Shown here in pieces: positions 16,188 to 25,139 of a DNA stretch of 64,000 nt. A model generated the notes under the pieces. It had not been told where the DNA came from and ran no database searches. It saw nothing but the letters and a program-made list of their open reading frames with translations. Source of the DNA: an uncultured Selenomonas sp. (GTDB taxonomy: Bacteria; Bacillota; Negativicutes; Selenomonadales; Selenomonadaceae); NCBI GenBank assembly GCA_905372355.1, contig CAJPOT010000003.1:124001-188000 (forward strand). Direction: 5' to 3'. Each line of letters opens with the position of its first letter. Positions within the stretch are counted from its first letter, which is position 1. A program made the position numbers and the translations under genes.

Positions 16188-17426
16188 CTATTCAACATAG
16201 TGGCTGAAACTGCCGATGACGAGCGTCGGAAACTCCTTCTTGAGCCGTTCCAAAAACTCCCTAGCGCCGATCGCCTCGCCCTGCGCTTCGGGCATGATTT
16301 CGAGGAAGGCGTCGGGGTCGACATTGAGGTTGCGCACCTGCACCATATTGACGGGCAGTTCGCGAAAGAAGCTGCACCACGCTTCGAGTTCTTCGGCGCG
16401 GTCGTTGAAGCCCGGGAAGAAGAGCATATTGAGCGACACATATACGCCGTGCGAAAGCGCGTAGCGGATCGACTCCTTGACGTCGGCGAGCGTGTAATTG
16501 CTGCGGTAGTACGCCGCATAGCTCTCCTCGATGGCGCTGATGATGCTCACACGCATGGAGTCAAGACCGGCGTCGACGATCTTTCGGATGCCCTCGGTAT
16601 AGCCGGCATTCGTGTTGATATTGATCTGCCCGCGCTTCGTCTCAGCGCGAATCAGGCGCTCGGCTGCCGCAATCGCATCCGCCGCAAGCGACGGCTCGCC
16701 CTCGCATCCCTGTCCGAAGCTCACGATGGCGTCGAGCGCAGTCGAAAGGTGGTAGATGCCGACCTGCGCGATCTCCTCGGGCGTCGGGCGGAACGCGATG
16801 CGGCTCTGCGGCGAAGGACAGCACTCGGCGGGCTGCAGGGAGATGCAGCCGAAGCAGTTCGCGTTGCAGACAGGCGACGTCGGTATGCCCGCTTCCCAGC
16901 GACGGTAAAAGAGATTCTGCGCCGTGCAGCAGTGCCACTTCAAGGAGCAGCCCGCCACCTGCTCGACGATGCGGTTGCCCGGCAGATCCTTCTCGACGCG
17001 GCGCACAAGTTTCTTTAGCTCTCGCGTGTTGTAGTATACGGGATCCCACTTCGTATTCTCATCCGTATAGAGAGCCGCCGCATAGAGATCATCCTTATAG
17101 AGCACGACCGCTGTGTAGCCGTAGAGAGCGAGCCTTTCAGCCCCTTCCTCTCGCTGAAAGGCAGGCAAAAAAAGCCGCGTATAGCCCGCAGGCAGGATGG
17201 CTGCGACGGCGCGTCCCGCCAGAGGCAGCATCTCGCCCGCCGCCGTCATTCCCATCGCCGCGCGATCGGGCAGGAACATCAAGTCCGCCGACTCGGGCAG
17301 AGGAATGAGGTCGGCAGGCGCAAGCGGCACGAGTGTATCACCCGAGCGTCCCAATCCCGCGATACCCGGCGCATCGAAGATCGCCCCATCCTCATCGGCA
17401 TAGAGCGCACGTATTTCCGCCTTCAT
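16188..17426 (-). CDS. Radical SAM protein of unknown function
   Basis: A 412-aa protein whose second half is a radical SAM domain. The cluster motif is CNANCFGC (near residues 188-195), followed by ECCPSPQ, the GQGCEGEPSL block in place of the usual GGEP, and ININTNAGYTEGIRKIVDAG. The first 150 residues form an N-terminal domain without a motif I know; a Cys-rich stretch (GCSLKWHCC) lies just ahead of the cluster motif. Its ATG overlaps the pth stop by 4 nt, so it is co-transcribed with pth rather than with the riboswitch operon that follows. Substrate unknown. Confidence 0.8.
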   Translation of the reverse strand: MKAEIRALYADEDGAIFDAPGIAGLGRSGDTLVPLAPADLIPLPESADLMFLPDRAAMGMTAAGEMLPLAGRAVAAILPAGYTRLFLPAFQREEGAERLALYGYTAVVLYKDDLYAAALYTDENTKWDPVYYNTRELKKLVRRVEKDLPGNRIVEQVAGCSLKWHCCTAQNLFYRRWEAGIPTSPVCNANCFGCISLQPAECCPSPQSRIAFRPTPEEIAQVGIYHLSTALDAIVSFGQGCEGEPSLAADAIAAAERLIRAETKRGQININTNAGYTEGIRKIVDAGLDSMRVSIISAIEESYAAYYRSNYTLADVKESIRYALSHGVYVSLNMLFFPGFNDRAEELEAWCSFFRELPVNMVQVRNLNVDPDAFLEIMPEAQGEAIGAREFLERLKKEFPTLVIGSFSHYVE

Positions 17427-18079
17427 GCTTCGCCCTCCTGCCTCTCGGCTTGCGGTACAGCGCTGCCTTTCTCCGCGCTTTTCCTCTCATGCGCTTCCTG
17501 CTTTGCCGCCTTCTTCTTGCGCGGGTTGTAGCGGTTCATCGCCATATCGATGCCATCCGTCACGATGCACTCGACGGCAGGCAACAAATAAGAAATCGCC
17601 TCTTGAATCTTCGGTGCGTCATCCGCGGGAAACGGTGCAAGCACATGCCTGACTACCGTCCAGCCGGGCAAAGGACGCCCAATGCCAATGCGTACGCGCG
17701 AGAAATCCTCCGAGCCGATGTGCGCGAGAAGCGACTTGATACCGTTATGACCGCCCGCACTTCCCTTGCGCCGCAGACGGATCGTGCCTGCCGCGATGTC
17801 CATGTCGTCGTGCGCGACGATCAAATCCTCAGGCGCGAGCTTGTACCAATCGAGCAGAGGGCCTACCGCGCGTCCGCTTTCATTCATATAGGTCAAAGGC
17901 TTGACGAGCAGCACCTTCTGTGCGCCGATGCGCCCTTCGGCTGTAAGCGCATTGAACTTCTCACGCCAAGCATCGACACCAAGTCTTTCAGCCAAGGCGT
18001 CGACAAGCATAAAGCCGACATTGTGCTTCGTACGTGCATACTCCGCCCCGGGATTTCCGAGACCGGCAATGATCTTCAT
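17423..18079 (-). CDS. pth: Peptidyl-tRNA hydrolase
   Basis: A 218-aa Pth enzyme that releases tRNA from peptidyl-tRNAs that drop off the ribosome. The N-terminal MKIIAGLGNPGAEYARTKHNVGF contains the conserved Asn and the catalytic His20 region, and HDDMDIAAGTIRLRRKGSAGGHNG and FSRVRIGIGRP are family blocks. The start at 18079 follows a GGAGGAA site; earlier ATGs lack one. After the family domain there is a tail of about 30 residues rich in Lys, Glu and Ala (from NPRKKKAAKQ onward), not needed for the known activity. Confidence 0.95.
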   Translation of the reverse strand: MKIIAGLGNPGAEYARTKHNVGFMLVDALAERLGVDAWREKFNALTAEGRIGAQKVLLVKPLTYMNESGRAVGPLLDWYKLAPEDLIVAHDDMDIAAGTIRLRRKGSAGGHNGIKSLLAHIGSEDFSRVRIGIGRPLPGWTVVRHVLAPFPADDAPKIQEAISYLLPAVECIVTDGIDMAMNRYNPRKKKAAKQEAHERKSAEKGSAVPQAERQEGEA

Positions 18080-18141
18080 CGTATTCCTCCGAACGTTTCT
18101 AAACACTCGCCGCAAAACGCTGCGGCAAGTCCGCTATCACG

Positions 18142-18170
18142 ATTCTACCGCACGAAATGCGCCTTGTCAA
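18142..18170 (-). promoter_or_regulatory. Promoter for pth
   Basis: On the minus strand TTGACA (18165-18170), a 17-nt spacer and TAGAAT (18142-18147) form a near-consensus sigma-70 promoter about 65 nt before the pth start. Confidence 0.75.
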
Positions 18171-18180
18171 AATAAAGCCT

Positions 18181-18208
18181 TTGCACCTACGCGAAAAACA
18201 GGTAGAAT
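18181..18208 (+). promoter_or_regulatory. Promoter for the Cys-rich protein gene
   Basis: TTGCAC (18181-18186), 16 nt, TAGAAT (18203-18208), diverging from the pth promoter and about 35 nt before the start codon at 18245. Confidence 0.55.
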
Positions 18209-18244
18209 GAAATGAGATTCTTCACCATACAAGGAGGCAAAACC

Positions 18245-18637
18245 ATGAACCATCTGGAAGAGGCAAAACTTCTACGACAGGAGCCGGGCGGCCGTCACTA
18301 CAACTGCGCGCAGTCGCTCCTCGTTCCCTTCGCCGCCGAAATCGGCATGGAAAAGGAAGCAGCCGACGCTCTCGGCGTGTTCTTCGGCGCGGGCATGATG
18401 CACGGCTCCGCCTGCGGCACATTGACCGCCGCGCTGATGATCCTCGGCAAAGCGGGCAAGAACAAGGAACCGGCGAAGAAGCTTGTTGACGACTTCCTCG
18501 CCGCCCACGGCACGACGGACTGCCGATGTCTTCTCGCCGCCGCAGAAGAAAAAGGCATTGCACGCAAAGAAAACTGTGACGGACTTGTTTTTGACATGTG
18601 CCAAAAGCTTGCGGCACTTCTGACTGAAATAAAGTGA
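18245..18637 (+). CDS. C_GCAxxG_C_C family protein (putative redox-active protein)
   Basis: A 130-aa protein of the small Cys-rich family named for its C-GCAxxG-C-C pattern. The cysteines are in NCAQSLL, HGSACGTLTAAL, TDCRCL and NCDGLVFDMC, fitting that layout. The ATG at 18245 has AAGGAGG directly upstream; the longer reading from 18212 is not needed. Family members are thought to be redox or cluster-binding proteins, but the function is not established. It is a single gene with its own promoter, divergent from pth and followed at 55 nt by mutY. Confidence 0.85.
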   Translation: MNHLEEAKLLRQEPGGRHYNCAQSLLVPFAAEIGMEKEAADALGVFFGAGMMHGSACGTLTAALMILGKAGKNKEPAKKLVDDFLAAHGTTDCRCLLAAAEEKGIARKENCDGLVFDMCQKLAALLTEIK

Positions 18638-18691
18638 CCCTATGCCGCTCATCCGTATCACAGCGCAGCACCATGACCAGAGGAGACTTCG

Positions 18692-19909
18692 ATGGCAAAA
18701 AGACCGCAGGAAAACATCTTGAAAAACATAGAAACTCTCGACGAGATCGCCGAGCCTCTCTTGCGCTGGTTTCATAGCGAAAAACGCGCACTGCCGTGGC
18801 GTGAGAAGCCTACACCGTACCGCGTGTGGGTGTCCGAGATCATGCTGCAGCAGACGCGCGTCGAGGCGGTCAAACCGTACTTCGAACGCTTCGTCGCCGC
18901 GCTGCCCGACGTACGCGCTCTCGCCCGAGCCGACGAAGACACACTGATGAAGCTCTGGGAAGGTCTCGGCTACTACAGCCGCGCGCGCCACCTGCAATCT
19001 GCCGCGCGTCTCATCTGCAGCGACCATGGCGGCAAGATTCCCGCGCGCTTCGACGACCTGCTCACTTTGCCCGGCATCGGCCGCTACACAGCAGGCGCCG
19101 TCGCCTCCATCGCCTTCGGCGAGCGCCGTCCTGCCGTCGACGGCAATGTACTGCGTGTCATCATGCGCCTCCTCGCCTGCCCGGCCGACATCTTGAAGGA
19201 GAGCACGAAACGCGCTGTCGAGGAAGCACTGATCGCGCGTCTGCCCGAAAATGCCGGCGACTTCAACCAATCCTTAATGGAGCTCGGCGCCCTCGTCTGT
19301 CTGCCGCGCGGCGCCGCACGCTGTCCCTCCTGTCCGCTTGAACGCCTATGTCTCGCCAAGGAAGCCAATCTGCAGGCGGAATTGCCCCAAAAAACGCCGC
19401 CCAAAAGGCGGCGTACGGAAAAACTTACGATCTTCCTGCTGTCGAAAAACGGTAAAATCGCCCTCAAAAAGCGTCCCTCACAAGGACTTCTCGCGGGGCT
19501 TTGGGGCTTTCCTGCCATGGAAGGCCACCTCAAAAAGAACGAGGCGGCGAAGACGCTGCGAGCCATCGGACTTATCCCCGCAAAACTCCACGCGCTCCCC
19601 GCCGCACAGCACATCTTCTCCCATATCACATGGCAAATGGTCGGCTGGCACGTCGAACTGGCGGAAACGTCGAGCGATGAACCATCCGCTGCGACGAAAT
19701 CCTCGCCTGCTTCAACCGAAGCCGTCGAGGCCAATGCACGCCCTGCCTCCCTGTGCCTCCACGAAGCCACCGCTCCCTACGATGCTCAGACAAAAACGCC
19801 ACCGTTTCTCTGGGCGACGGCACAGGAAATCGCCGACATTTACAGCGTGCCTGCCGCCTACCGCAGCTACTTTCCTTATCTTCAAGCACCGGACGGGGCG
19901 TCGTCCTGA
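18692..19909 (+). CDS. mutY: A/G-specific adenine glycosylase
   Basis: A 405-aa MutY that removes adenine mispaired with 8-oxoguanine. The helix-hairpin-helix LTLPGIGRYTAGAVASIAFG and the catalytic Asp in PAVDGNVLRV are present, as are four Cys for the [4Fe-4S] cluster, although the first gap is seven residues (CLPRGAARC) instead of the usual six. The C-terminal NUDIX-like recognition domain contains a low-complexity Ala/Ser/Thr/Glu insertion (about residues 328-352) that lengthens the protein beyond the usual 350 or so. Its stop directly abuts the stop of the convergent phosphatase gene. Confidence 0.93.
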   Translation: MAKRPQENILKNIETLDEIAEPLLRWFHSEKRALPWREKPTPYRVWVSEIMLQQTRVEAVKPYFERFVAALPDVRALARADEDTLMKLWEGLGYYSRARHLQSAARLICSDHGGKIPARFDDLLTLPGIGRYTAGAVASIAFGERRPAVDGNVLRVIMRLLACPADILKESTKRAVEEALIARLPENAGDFNQSLMELGALVCLPRGAARCPSCPLERLCLAKEANLQAELPQKTPPKRRRTEKLTIFLLSKNGKIALKKRPSQGLLAGLWGFPAMEGHLKKNEAAKTLRAIGLIPAKLHALPAAQHIFSHITWQMVGWHVELAETSSDEPSAATKSSPASTEAVEANARPASLCLHEATAPYDAQTKTPPFLWATAQEIADIYSVPAAYRSYFPYLQAPDGASS

Positions 19910-20551
19910 TTATTTCGGCAAAACATCCTGCTTTCGCGGCTCTACAATATTTACCAGCAGCTGATTCAGCCGGCTGCACAGCTCCGCCTCATTCCGTACA
20001 AGACAGTCCGCCACAGAAAGGACGCTCTGCGCCGGCTCATGCGTCAATCCCGAGGCGATGGCAATGTCCGCGGCACGCATCGCCTCCACATCGTTATGAC
20101 CATCGCCAATGAAGACGACGCGATGCCCTGCGGCACGATATTTTTCAACGACGGTTTCTTTCTTTATGATATTCATAAGCTCTACTACTCGGTTGTTCTC
20201 TATCTTTCCCTCGGAGCAGTAGGCTTCGCAGCCAATTCGTGCGACGAGTTTCGCGACCCAGCACGAAAGATTTCCCGTAGCGATAGCGCAATGCGCACGA
20301 TTCTTCCGAATGAACTTCACGATCGGCTCATGAAGTTCCACCCCCTCCAAAAGTGCATCAATCTCATCGATCGGCAGCTTCCCAAGAAGGAAGACGCGCC
20401 GAATGAATGATTCGACAAAAGGGACATGCCCCATGACTGTCTGCCGCGTAAGTTTTTCAATCTCTTCTTCCATCGAAAAATGTTTGGCAATAACAGGAAG
20501 CGTCTCTTCCTTCGTAATCGTTCCGTCGAGGTCGAAAATAAACTTTGTCAT
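19910..20551 (-). CDS. HAD-family phosphatase (phosphoserine phosphatase-like)
   Basis: A 213-aa HAD hydrolase with all four motifs: FDLDGTITKEE (nucleophile and acid Asp), ATGN for motif II, KKETVVEKY around the motif III Lys, and FIGDGHNDVEAMRAADIAIA for motif IV. The cap region resembles SerB-like phosphatases. The ATG at 20551 was chosen because the longer reading adds an unrelated tail. It converges on mutY with no spacer and no terminator between them. The exact substrate (phosphoserine or another small phosphomonoester) cannot be told from sequence. Confidence 0.85.
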   Translation of the reverse strand: MTKFIFDLDGTITKEETLPVIAKHFSMEEEIEKLTRQTVMGHVPFVESFIRRVFLLGKLPIDEIDALLEGVELHEPIVKFIRKNRAHCAIATGNLSCWVAKLVARIGCEAYCSEGKIENNRVVELMNIIKKETVVEKYRAAGHRVVFIGDGHNDVEAMRAADIAIASGLTHEPAQSVLSVADCLVRNEAELCSRLNQLLVNIVEPRKQDVLPK

Positions 20552-20716
20552 GACTCCGTCTCCCGCCCCTTTCTCATATTGCCTTTCCATGTTAAGCTAT
20601 CGCGCACGGAAAAGCAAGGGAATATGTATCAGCGCTATGTCATAGAAAGTCTTTAGCAAAAACGATTCCCACGCAAAGGCAGCCGTCGAACACAGCAGAG
20701 AATGTATGCCTAAACG

Positions 20717-20745
20717 TTTACAGATATATGTCTCCATGGTATAAT
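20717..20745 (+). promoter_or_regulatory. Strong promoter for the 309-aa unknown gene
   Basis: TTTACA (20717-20722), exactly 17 nt, TATAAT (20740-20745). It lies about 50 nt before the start codon at 20797. The rest of the 200-nt gap from 20552 shows nothing else I recognise. Confidence 0.8.
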
Positions 20746-20796
20746 AAGCCTATATATTGATCGCAGGAAGAAAACGGCTGCAGGAGGGATTTCGGC

Positions 20797-21726
20797 ATGT
20801 TTGACGAGAGCGACAAGGTCAGCGCCTATGTAAAGCAAAAGAACATCGGCATGAAGATCGATTACAGCGGCAAAGCAAGGCAAGTGCTCAAGAACCGTGC
20901 GCCGCAGGACGCCGGCACTGCAGACGACGAGCCGCAGGCAGAAGAGCTCGATGGCGCGAGCCGCGCCATGCGCCGCATCATCCAGCAGAAGCTCTTGAAC
21001 GGCGACGAACTCATGGCGGACGAGATGCGCTTTTTGAAACGCTCTGATACGGGACTTTACACCAAGGCGCGAGCCGCGCAGGACGCGCGCGAGGCGCTCG
21101 TAGAAAAACTCGAAGCCGCGACCTCAAAGGAGGAGGCGAGCGAAGCCTTCCTCATCGCAAGCGGCCTCGTGAATGAAGCTGGGAACGCCGCACGTCAAAA
21201 GGAAGCGGCAGAGGAAGTGTCCGCGCGCACTCCTGCCGCCGAGACGAGGACGTTGGAAAAGACTTCCCCTGCTCGCGATTCATTCGGTGCGCCGAAACCG
21301 CGCACGCGCTGGAAGCTCGATGCAGCGAGCGCGTCGGGCACGACCACTGCAAAAACCTCAACGACGACGAAAACCACCGCAAAGCAGCAGCCTGTGCATT
21401 CTGCATCTGCCGCCCCCGCTACAGTACGCGAAAAGCGTACGGGCAGCGCTCCGCCGCCCAAGACGAGTTCCGCCTTCGTGCAGCAGCCCGAGGACACGAC
21501 GGGTATCGAATTCATCATGGCGCGCGCCCTGCAAGCAGCATGGGCGAAATTCACGCAAACGGCGAAATATCGGGAACTCACGAGTACAACAGAGCGCTCC
21601 GTCGAAAACCTCGACCCTGCCAGCATGACGGTAGCCACGCGCTTCTTCAGCGCATCACGCGCCTACCGTAACCTGCCGAAGCCTCGCAAGGGTGTACCGA
21701 TGCAGTCGTTCGACAGCGAAACTTGA
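20797..21726 (+). CDS. Hypothetical protein, largely helical with Thr/Ala-rich linker
   Basis: I do not recognise this 309-aa protein. It has no signal peptide or membrane segment. Residues about 50-140 look helical and charged (ASRAMRRIIQQKLLNGDELMADEMRFL and following), then comes a Thr/Lys/Ala/Ser-rich disordered stretch (about 180-225), and finally a short C-terminal block (FIMARALQAAWAKFTQTAKY) before a basic tail. It is a monocistronic gene with a near-consensus promoter, a GGAGGGA ribosome site and a strong terminator, so it is probably well expressed. The layout suggests a scaffold or binding protein, but that is only an impression. Confidence 0.75.
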   Translation: MFDESDKVSAYVKQKNIGMKIDYSGKARQVLKNRAPQDAGTADDEPQAEELDGASRAMRRIIQQKLLNGDELMADEMRFLKRSDTGLYTKARAAQDAREALVEKLEAATSKEEASEAFLIASGLVNEAGNAARQKEAAEEVSARTPAAETRTLEKTSPARDSFGAPKPRTRWKLDAASASGTTTAKTSTTTKTTAKQQPVHSASAAPATVREKRTGSAPPPKTSSAFVQQPEDTTGIEFIMARALQAAWAKFTQTAKYRELTSTTERSVENLDPASMTVATRFFSASRAYRNLPKPRKGVPMQSFDSET

Positions 21727-21732
21727 TAGAGG

Positions 21733-21763
21733 AAAAGCCGCCCCGCGCACGGGGCGGCTTTTC
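21733..21763. terminator. Bidirectional terminator between the 309-aa gene and holA
   Basis: A GC-rich stem (AAGCCGCCCC/GGGGCGGCTT) with a short GCGCAC loop, flanked by A-run and T-run so that it can act for both converging genes. Confidence 0.88.
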
Positions 21764-21768
21764 CTCTG

Positions 21769-22830
21769 TCAACGGCACAGCGAGATCACGGCATCTTCCA
21801 ACAATTCCGCGCCGCCCTGCCCCGTCTTGAGCAGATAGTCGGCGTCGATGAGCGAGAGCATCGCCCGCTTCAAAACAGGCTCGGAGAACTTCATGCTCGC
21901 GCGTCCCAGCTTCTCCGCGATGAAGGGATTAAGCTTCATCGAAGGGCCCAAAGCCTTGCCGCGCACGCCTTGCGCCAGAAGGAGCTTTGCCTGCCACAAC
22001 TGGCGCACATGGCGCACCATCAGGGCAAGCAGCACGGGCGCATACACGCCATCCGCCGTCTGGCGGCACAGGAGTGTCAGAGCCTTCTTCACGTCCTTCT
22101 CGCTCACCGCGTCCATCATCGCAAACGACGATACCTCGGGCAGCCCGGAGAATACAGCGGCAAGCTCCGCCCTGCCGATGCGCTTCTCCGCGGTATAGAG
22201 CGCGAGCTTTTCAAACTCCTTGTCGAGATACGAGAGCGAGACTTCATGCATCATGGAGACGGCGCCCATGAAGTACGCATGCGCCTCGCGGTCAAACTCC
22301 CTGTGAATCTCGGCGAGCTTTCCCGCGAGCCAGTCGCCGATCTCCCACGGGCGCACGGCATCGGCATCGAGCACCGCGCCCGCCGCCTCAATCGCCTTGT
22401 ACGCCTTGCGCCGCTTGTCCGCCTTGCCCGCGCAGAGGAAGATCACATAGGCGTAGTCGGGCATGTCGGCAAGAAGATGCAACAGGCGCTCTTCCTTCTT
22501 GTCCGCGCCGCTCTTCTTCCCTTTCGCTGCCTTCGCCTCCTCGCCGTCCGCTGCTGGGCGCTTCTTCTCGCGAAAAAGGGGGCTGTCCTGCACGAGCACG
22601 ACATGCTTGGGCACGAAGAACGGCACCGTTTCCAAGAGGCCGATCAGCGCGTCGGCATCCATGTCGGGCACGGCTTCTTCCAATGCGTCCCGCAGACCTT
22701 CGCCCGCAGGAAAGAGGCGCTCTAAGATCGCCGCCTTCGCCTTTTCGATATAGTAATGCTCCTCGCCCGCGAGCAGGTAGACATGCTTCGGCTCTCCCTT
22801 GCGGAGCGCCGCCATGAACGGCCCGTACTT
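21769..22830 (-). CDS. holA: DNA polymerase III delta subunit
   Basis: A 353-aa HolA, the clamp-loader subunit that opens the sliding clamp. Typical blocks are HVYLLAGEEHYYIEKA at the N-terminus, VVLVQDSPLF, and the C-terminal LLALMVRHVRQLWQAKLLL. A Lys/Ala/Glu-rich insertion (about residues 90-112) extends a loop. The start is set at a TTG (22830) giving the family-like (M)KYGPFMAALRKG; the longer reading from 22893 would run through the terminator hairpin of the upstream gene, and a downstream ATG at 22815 is the alternative. Confidence 0.9.
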   Translation of the reverse strand, partial: KYGPFMAALRKGEPKHVYLLAGEEHYYIEKAKAAILERLFPAGEGLRDALEEAVPDMDADALIGLLETVPFFVPKHVVLVQDSPLFREKKRPAADGEEAKAAKGKKSGADKKEERLLHLLADMPDYAYVIFLCAGKADKRRKAYKAIEAAGAVLDADAVRPWEIGDWLAGKLAEIHREFDREAHAYFMGAVSMMHEVSLSYLDKEFEKLALYTAEKRIGRAELAAVFSGLPEVSSFAMMDAVSEKDVKKALTLLCRQTADGVYAPVLLALMVRHVRQLWQAKLLLAQGVRGKALGPSMKLNPFIAEKLGRASMKFSEPVLKRAMLSLIDADYLLKTGQGGAELLEDAVISLCR

Positions 22831-22856
22831 CAACGCCTCACCCCATCCGTCAAAAC

Positions 22857-22889
22857 AGAAGCTATGGCAACAAAAGAGCCATAGCTTCT
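22857..22889 (-). terminator. Terminator of the 2-hydroxyacid dehydrogenase gene
   Basis: A perfect 12-bp stem (AGAAGCTATGGC and its complement) with a 9-nt loop, followed on the minus strand by GTTTTG. The U-run is short, so termination may be partial and let holA be read through. Confidence 0.7.
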
Positions 22890-22927
22890 GCACGCTTCCT
22901 ATAAAAATCTGCTAAAAATCTGCGCCC

Positions 22928-23869
22928 TTACATCACGTTCTGCGGCTTGCCCGCAAGGTACGCCTGCACATTCTTGAAGGCGATGACGGCACGCTTTTCC
23001 ATCGCCTCCTGCGTCGCAAATCCGACGTGCGGCGCGAGGATGACGTTCGGCGCATGAAGCAGCGGATGATCGCCCGCGATCGGCGGCTCGCCCTCGAAGA
23101 CGTCGATGCCCGCACCCGCGATGCGGCCTTCCTTGAGGGCGTCTGCCAGAGCCTTGCTGTCGACGACGGGGCCGCGCGCCGTGTTGATGAGAATCGCCGT
23201 CTTCTTCATCTTGGCAATCTCTTTCTCTCCGATCAGACCCTTCGTCTCCGCCGTCAGCGGCACATGCAGCGAAACGATGTCCGAGACTTCCATCAGCTCG
23301 TCGAGACTCACATACTTCGCCCCGTCGATCTTCGCCTCCTTGCGGTTGTAGTAGTACACCTCACAGCCGAACGCCTGCGCGAGCGCGATCGTGCGCCTGC
23401 CGATGGCGCCTGCACCGACGACGCCGAACTTCTTGCCCGAAAGCTCGATGCCGAGAAGTCCGGCGCGCGTCTTGCCCGCACGCACCGCCTCATCTGCAGC
23501 AAGCATTTTGCGGTAGAGTCCGATTGCCAGGCCGATGGCAAGCTCGCTGACCGCCTCATTGGCGTAGCCCGAGCAGTTGGAAACGACGATGTCATGCGCC
23601 TTGCAGTAGTCCATGGCCACATGGTCGACGCCCGTGAAGGCGACGCTCAGGAACTTGACGTCCGAAAGCTCCTGCAGGACGTTTTCCTTGAACGGCATGT
23701 TCGCGAGCATGACAAGCTCTGCCCCCTTGGCACGCGCCGCCTTTTCCGCGTCGTCCTGCGGCGGCGTATTGCAGTAGACCATTTCAAGTTCTTGAGGCAG
23801 ATACTCCTTTTTCAGCGCCTCCGCCTGCGCCTCCGAGATCCCCAGCGGCTCCGTGATTACGAGTTTCAT
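22928..23869 (-). CDS. D-isomer-specific 2-hydroxyacid dehydrogenase
   Basis: A 313-aa NAD-dependent dehydrogenase. The Rossmann motif is VVGAGAIGRRTIALAQAFG; the catalytic Arg is in NTARGPVVD, the Glu in GIDVFEGEPP and the His in LAPHVGFAT. Length and motifs fit the D-lactate/glycerate/phosphoglycerate dehydrogenase group without an ACT domain, so it is not a classical SerA. The ATG at 23869 follows GGGAGG. An extended -10 element (TGCTATAAT, complement at 23944-23952) lies about 75 nt upstream. The precise 2-oxoacid substrate is not determined. Confidence 0.88.
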   Translation of the reverse strand: MKLVITEPLGISEAQAEALKKEYLPQELEMVYCNTPPQDDAEKAARAKGAELVMLANMPFKENVLQELSDVKFLSVAFTGVDHVAMDYCKAHDIVVSNCSGYANEAVSELAIGLAIGLYRKMLAADEAVRAGKTRAGLLGIELSGKKFGVVGAGAIGRRTIALAQAFGCEVYYYNRKEAKIDGAKYVSLDELMEVSDIVSLHVPLTAETKGLIGEKEIAKMKKTAILINTARGPVVDSKALADALKEGRIAGAGIDVFEGEPPIAGDHPLLHAPNVILAPHVGFATQEAMEKRAVIAFKNVQAYLAGKPQNVM

Positions 23870-24141
23870 GCGAATCCTCCCTTTCTTGACTGCCAAGAAT
23901 GTTTGGATGCCTCCCCTTACCCCGCATCCGATATTGCGCTTCCATTATAGCATATCGGTCTGTCAAATTCATCCCATCGGCGTGAGCAAGCGCGCATAAA
24001 CTTTCCGCTTCCCGGCTTCACGACATCATTTCATCTGCCTTCCCAGCTTCCTAAAAACCTACGCTTCCGCTTCTGCTCCCTTTTCTTTTGCCCCCAGAAA
24101 TGCTATAGTCAGAGACGAAACGAAAGACAAGGAGCAATACC

Positions 24142-25023
24142 ATGAATCCATCGAAAAAAGGCGTCTCGCTCGTGGCGCTCGGCGCGCTGCTCTGGGGCGG
24201 CTCGGGCGTTGCCGCGCAATTCCTGCTGCAGCAAAAAGGATTTTCCACCGAATGGCTCGTCATGATGCGCATGACGCTCGCAGGCATACTGCTTCTGCTG
24301 CTCGATGCGGCAAGAAACCGCAAGAGCATCTTCTCCGTTTGGCGAAACCGCACGGCGGCGAAGCGGCTTCTCTTCTTCAGCCTGTTCGGCATGCTCGGCG
24401 TGCAGTACACGTATTTTTCTTCCATCGAGCACGGCAACGCGGCAGCGGCGAGCGTCCTGCAGTACCTGATGCCGATCATCGTCGTCCTCTGGCTCGCCCT
24501 GAAGAGCCGCAGCCTGCCGTCGCTGCGCGAGAGCGGCTGCGTGCTGCTCGCCTTCGTCGGCACGTTCCTCATCTTGACGCGCGGCAGTCTCTCGACTCTC
24601 GCCATCCCGCCCATCGCTCTCTTCTGGGGAGTCGCTTCCGCTTTCTGCGCTGCCATCTACACCATACAGCCCAAATGGCTGCTGGACAATTTCCGCTCGC
24701 CTCTCGTCATCGGCTGGGCGATGCTCCTCGGCGGTTTCCTGCTCATGCCCTTTCGCGCACCATGGAACTTCGCCGGCGTCTTGGACGCCGCCTCCGTCGC
24801 CGTATTCATCTATGTCGTCCTCTTCGGTACGGTCATCGCCTTTTGGTCATATCTCGAAAGCCTCAAATACATCCAGCCGAGCACCATCGGCATCCTGAGT
24901 TCCATCGAGCCTTTGTCCGCCGTACTCCTCTCCACCGCGCTGCTCGCCGTCCCCTTCGGCCTCACCGAATCGGTCGGCGTCGTGCTGATCCTGTTCTCCA
25001 TCGCGCTTCTCAACAAGCGCTGA
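24142..25023 (+). CDS. EamA/DMT-superfamily transporter
   Basis: A 293-aa membrane protein with about ten hydrophobic segments arranged as two EamA repeats (first repeat around LVALGALLWGGSGVAAQFLL, second around FWGVASAFCAAIYTI). Members export metabolites or amino acids by exchange with protons; the substrate cannot be predicted. The start is the ATG at 24142 after GGAGCAA. The promoter region contains TATAGT preceded by TG near 24105. It stands alone between the dehydrogenase (divergent) and transketolase. Confidence 0.88.
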   Translation: MNPSKKGVSLVALGALLWGGSGVAAQFLLQQKGFSTEWLVMMRMTLAGILLLLLDAARNRKSIFSVWRNRTAAKRLLFFSLFGMLGVQYTYFSSIEHGNAAAASVLQYLMPIIVVLWLALKSRSLPSLRESGCVLLAFVGTFLILTRGSLSTLAIPPIALFWGVASAFCAAIYTIQPKWLLDNFRSPLVIGWAMLLGGFLLMPFRAPWNFAGVLDAASVAVFIYVVLFGTVIAFWSYLESLKYIQPSTIGILSSIEPLSAVLLSTALLAVPFGLTESVGVVLILFSIALLNKR

Positions 25024-25069
25024 CGCAGTATCTTGCAGCATGACTTTCTGCAAAACTTTCCTCTCACGC

Positions 25070-25098
25070 TATACATTTCCAAATAAATCATGTATGAT
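25070..25098 (+). promoter_or_regulatory. Promoter for transketolase
   Basis: TATACA (25070-25075), 17 nt, TATGAT (25093-25098), about 40 nt before the transketolase start. Confidence 0.6.
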
Positions 25099-25139
25099 GA
25101 AAGAGGTCAACAAACGACGATTTCAAGGAGGAGAAATCT

